A DNA stretch of 64,000 bases from Chryseobacterium pennipullorum (GTDB lineage: Bacteria > Bacteroidota > Bacteroidia > Flavobacteriales > Weeksellaceae): assembly GCF_003384725.1 (NCBI RefSeq), contig NZ_QNVV01000008.1, positions 1-64,000 on the forward strand. The letters run 5' to 3'. Below, in pieces: positions 61,183 through 64,000 of this stretch. The number at the start of each line of letters is the position of its first letter. The first letter of the stretch is position 1. The notes under the pieces were generated by a model that worked only from the letters and a program-made list of their open reading frames with translations, searched no databases and was not told the DNA's origin. Both the position numbers and the translations under genes were made by a program.

Positions 61183-62607
61183 TTATGACAGTTTATCAAA
61201 AAAATCATAAATATCCGTTTCTCCGGGAATATTAAGTTTTTTTCTGATCCTGTATTTTTTCTGTTGCACGGTTCTGTGCTGGATAAGAGTATAGGCTGCA
61301 ATTTCTTTGGAAGTGAAATGTAATTTGAGCATGGCGCAGAAAGCCAGTTCAGAGTTTTCCAGATCAGGATTTATTTTTAAAAGACTATTGATCAACTCAG
61401 GATAGGCATCTCTGAAATGGTTCAGAAATTCGGGATCATTATTTCTGGCCAGATCCATAATTTCCTCCTGTCTGTTATCATTGATCCGGTTTTTCAGGTG
61501 TTCAGCTTCCACTTTAAGAACTTTTTTCCTTTTTCTGAGCTTGCGGATGATGCTCCAGGCATACAAACCAAGCAGCAAAAGACCTGCAACAGACAGCAGG
61601 ACCAGCCACCGTACATACTTCAGATGTTCTTCGGAATCTTTTTTAGTTTCTGTCATAAAGGATTCCATATCCTGATTGATGGTAGCCAATAAAGAGGTAT
61701 TGGTCCGGCTTATTGCTTCTGAATAGGCCTGTAAATAAAAATATGCCTTTTCTTTATCCCCTTTTCGTTCATATACCTTCCGCAGATCATTATAAATATA
61801 TTTGGAATAGTAGGCATAGATCCGTTTTGTTTTCTGATCAATCTTCAGGGCATGTATCAGTACTTCTTCTGCCTTGTCATATTGCTTATCCGCAATATAG
61901 TACTCCCCCATTATGGTATTGGCATATAGGGCGATTCCGTCTTCTGTTTTTCTTTCATTGGCTTTTTGATAGGCAATGGTGATGTATTTGTAGGCAGAAT
62001 CCTTATTTTTATTCATATAGATATAATCACTTATCGCACATTCTGCCAATCCCGTATCATTAAGTTTCCTTGCCTTCTGAAGGTAATCAAGCCCCTGGGC
62101 ATATTGTTTTCTATGGATGAGATAAAGGGCTTGCCTTAAATAGATATTGAAAAGCAGATTATTTTTCGCTTCTGATCCTTCGGTCTTTCTGATGTATTCC
62201 AACGCCTCACCATTGTATTCAAAAGCTTTGGCAACCCTCCTTAGCTCCATATTGAAACGACCATAGACATTATAAAACCTCGCCTTATGCATGCTGTTGT
62301 CCGAATCATCCAAAATTTCTTTCGCCTTATCAAAGAGAACCTGTGATTTCTGATAATTTTCCAATGAAATATTAAGCTCGGCCAGATTGATATAGCACAG
62401 GGCCTTTCCGTCTCTGTATTTTATTTTATCTGCCTTCTGATAATATTGTCTGTTCAGATTAACCAATGAATCATACTCTCCTGAAAGCCGGAATTGCTCA
62501 TTCTTTTGAAGTAGGGAAACATCAAATTCTTTCTTATAATCATCCTTAGAATGGGGATTACATGAAAATAAAAATATAAGTACAATAGAAAGAAAAATAC
62601 GCATCAT
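61183..62607 (-). CDS. TPR lipoprotein/membrane HTH regulator, paralogue 1
   Basis: 474 residues. N-terminal lipoprotein-like signal with C16 (LIFLFSC), then about seven TPR repeats (ALCYINLAELNISLENYQKSQVLFDKA; DGIALYANTIMGEYYIADKQYDKAEEVL), a membrane helix (WLVLLSVAGLLLLGLYAWSII) near 330-350, a coiled coil (KRKKVLKVEAEHLKNRINDN), and a C-terminal HTH (NSELAFCAMLKLHFTSKEIAAYTLIQHRTVQQKKYRIRKKLNIPG), LuxR-like. This is the Bacteroidota layout where a periplasmic TPR sensor controls a cytosolic DNA-binding domain. It has a paralogue 112 bp upstream; no target or ligand can be read. Confidence 0.85.
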   Translation of the reverse strand: MMRIFLSIVLIFLFSCNPHSKDDYKKEFDVSLLQKNEQFRLSGEYDSLVNLNRQYYQKADKIKYRDGKALCYINLAELNISLENYQKSQVLFDKAKEILDDSDNSMHKARFYNVYGRFNMELRRVAKAFEYNGEALEYIRKTEGSEAKNNLLFNIYLRQALYLIHRKQYAQGLDYLQKARKLNDTGLAECAISDYIYMNKNKDSAYKYITIAYQKANERKTEDGIALYANTIMGEYYIADKQYDKAEEVLIHALKIDQKTKRIYAYYSKYIYNDLRKVYERKGDKEKAYFYLQAYSEAISRTNTSLLATINQDMESFMTETKKDSEEHLKYVRWLVLLSVAGLLLLGLYAWSIIRKLRKRKKVLKVEAEHLKNRINDNRQEEIMDLARNNDPEFLNHFRDAYPELINSLLKINPDLENSELAFCAMLKLHFTSKEIAAYTLIQHRTVQQKKYRIRKKLNIPGETDIYDFFDKLS

Positions 62608-62719
62608 AGGCTTTCTAAACGCTAAGATTTCTGTATAATTTACTGTAAAAATTTGGCTTTTTGCATCCTTTCATATTACATATTTCTTAATTTTTCAGAG
62701 TCATTTTTTAATTTTATGG

Positions 62720-64000
62720 TCAAAGGTTATCAAAAAACTCATAGATATCTGTTTCACCGGGGATATTAAGCCTTTTCCTGATCCGGTATTTTTTCTGCTG
62801 CACAGACCTGTGCTGCACAAAGGTATAATCTGCTATTTCCTTAGAGGAGAACTGAAGTTTCAGCATGGCGCAAAAAGTAAGTTCAGAGTTTTCAAGATCC
62901 GGATTAATTTTGAGCAATGCGTTGATAAAGTCAGGATAAAGTTCTTTAAATTTCAGGAGAAAAGAAGAGTCATTTTTCCGGGCAAGTTCAATAACCTCTT
63001 GCAGCTGCTTATTGTATACATGATTTTTCAGCTCATCGGTCTCCTTTTTAAGGTTCAGCTTTTTCATATTCATCTTATGAATCACTTTCCTTACATACAC
63101 CCCAGAAACGGTCAGTACCGTGATGGACATTGCAATTAGAAGAGGGAAGTCACTTTTATGCCAATCCGACTCTTTTTTTATTTCTGAGATAAAATCTTCA
63201 GTTGCTTTATTCATTGTGGCAAAGCGTGCCGTATCAATCCGCTTCTCTTCCTCCATGTATTTATTCAGATAATAGTAAGCTCTGCCACCGTCGTTCTTTT
63301 TTTTATAAAGATCTGCCATGGCTTTATAGACGTCTTTGATATGGCTGGAATAGGTACGTCTCGTTTTGATATTAATTTCAAGTGCTTGCTTAAGTGCTTT
63401 TTCAGCGTCGTCACTATTGTTTACCTCATTATAATAATATCCGGTGGTATAATACACCCACATCGATTCTGCATCACTGGTCTTTTGGCTCTCCATTTTC
63501 TCTTCTGACCTCTTGATATAAATTCCGGCTGAATCCGGCTGATGTACAAACAGGTAGTATTGTGCCACCATACAGTTTGTATATGCAGAATTTTCCAGCA
63601 CATTCCCTTTTTGAAAACTTTTCAAAGAAGTTCCACGCCACCCTTTCCTGGCATAATAGATCCCTTTGTTTACATACAGTCTCGGAAGAAGTTTACTGCT
63701 AAGCATCGTCTTTTTAGAAGCTTTCAGGTAAGCAAATGCTTTATGATTGTATTCAATCGCTTTATCATATATTTTGAGGTGAGCATAATACTGGCTGTAA
63801 TCATTATACAATTCAGCCTTATGATAAGGATTTTCAGAATTTCCCAGATAATCTTCAGCCTTGTTAAAAAAGAAAAGAGCTTTCTGATAGTTTCCGGCAG
63901 ATACGTTTACGCTTGCGATATTGAGGTAGCAAAGCCCTTTTCCAGCGTGATATTTCATTTTGGCAGCCTTCTTCAGATAGGCTACATTTAGTTGGATAAG
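62720..64000 (-). CDS. TPR/membrane HTH regulator, paralogue 2 (start outside window)
   Basis: At least 427 residues; the reading frame continues past the window edge (NVAYLKKAAKMKYHAGKG matches the paralogue's QYYQKADKIKYRDGKA). TPR repeats (NYQKALFFFNKAEDYLG; SDDAEKALKQALEIN), a membrane helix (FPLLIAMSITVLTVSGVYV), a coil and the C-terminal HTH (NSELTFCAMLKLQFSSKEIADYTFVQHRSVQQKKYRIRKRLNI), nearly identical in the HTH to its neighbour. It is a tandem duplicate of the 61-62.6 kb gene; the more divergent TPR part suggests that the two sense different things yet may bind similar DNA. Confidence 0.85.
   Translation of the reverse strand, partial: LIQLNVAYLKKAAKMKYHAGKGLCYLNIASVNVSAGNYQKALFFFNKAEDYLGNSENPYHKAELYNDYSQYYAHLKIYDKAIEYNHKAFAYLKASKKTMLSSKLLPRLYVNKGIYYARKGWRGTSLKSFQKGNVLENSAYTNCMVAQYYLFVHQPDSAGIYIKRSEEKMESQKTSDAESMWVYYTTGYYYNEVNNSDDAEKALKQALEINIKTRRTYSSHIKDVYKAMADLYKKKNDGGRAYYYLNKYMEEEKRIDTARFATMNKATEDFISEIKKESDWHKSDFPLLIAMSITVLTVSGVYVRKVIHKMNMKKLNLKKETDELKNHVYNKQLQEVIELARKNDSSFLLKFKELYPDFINALLKINPDLENSELTFCAMLKLQFSSKEIADYTFVQHRSVQQKKYRIRKRLNIPGETDIYEFFDNL

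Overview
The window is chromosomal DNA from a Bacteroidota flavobacterium, most likely Chryseobacterium or a close Weeksellaceae relative. The evidence is consistent across the window: type IX secretion (T9SS) C-terminal sorting tails on four proteins, a Bacteroidota-type (T6SS-iii) TssD tube protein, a double-glycine leader peptide of the CFB type, TAnnTTTG promoter elements, starts without Shine-Dalgarno sequences, DUF2480 and TonB/FecI/FecR genes, and low GC. No rRNA, CRISPR array or phage is seen.

Layout. (1) 1-3.2 kb: two adjacent decayed reverse-strand genes, a YD/Rhs-repeat surface protein and a T9SS protein, each broken by a frameshift. (2) 3.5-4.8 kb: an XRE regulator and tRNA-Ser(TGA). 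(3) 5-15.2 kb, all reverse strand: a type VI secretion effector island in the order tssD - vgrG - TPR protein - giant Rhs effector with a C-terminal deaminase-fold toxin - DUF416 immunity protein - an unknown small protein. (4) 15.5-35.3 kb: housekeeping and accessory genes. They include DinB, GNAT, P-loop, luciferase-like and PutP proteins, an M1 aminopeptidase, a cupin/JmjC-like protein, TetR, Crp and MarR regulators, a UvrA-like ABC protein, a sterol-desaturase-like enzyme and an unlisted 54-aa double-glycine peptide. (5) 35.8-45.8 kb: a FecI/FecR-type locus with a divergent sigma factor, an anti-sigma protein, a TonB receptor, a beta-helix lipoprotein, a T9SS protein, a lipoprotein and an S41 protease. 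(6) 45.8-50.3 kb: a SufR-like Fe-S sensor divergent from a superoxide dismutase/flavin reductase/ferredoxin reductase/ferredoxin operon, with palindromic operators. (7) 50.4-59.6 kb: ketopantoate-reductase-like, Crp, methyltransferase, DUF4041-GIY-YIG, GNAT, and a large secreted metzincin. (8) 59.6-64 kb: a long AT-rich gap and two paralogous TPR/membrane/HTH regulators; the second gene runs off the window.

The most unusual structure is a non-coding mobile element present at 17437-18021 and 60485-60988. It has about 22-bp terminal inverted repeats (GGATCA...GTTGTGG), target duplications of 7-9 bp at both sites, and an internal foldback with arms of about 55-65 nt. A related but TIR-less, tandemly duplicated version lies at 28.5-29.2 kb. 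It looks like a MITE or foldback family whose transposase is not in the window.

Functionally, TssD, VgrG and the Rhs toxin form one inter-bacterial killing cassette protected by its immunity gene. The SufR operon links superoxide or iron-sulfur damage sensing to detoxification and ferredoxin reduction. The FecI/FecR locus couples outer-membrane uptake to surface proteins. Assignments come from reading motifs in the sequence; no database search was possible.
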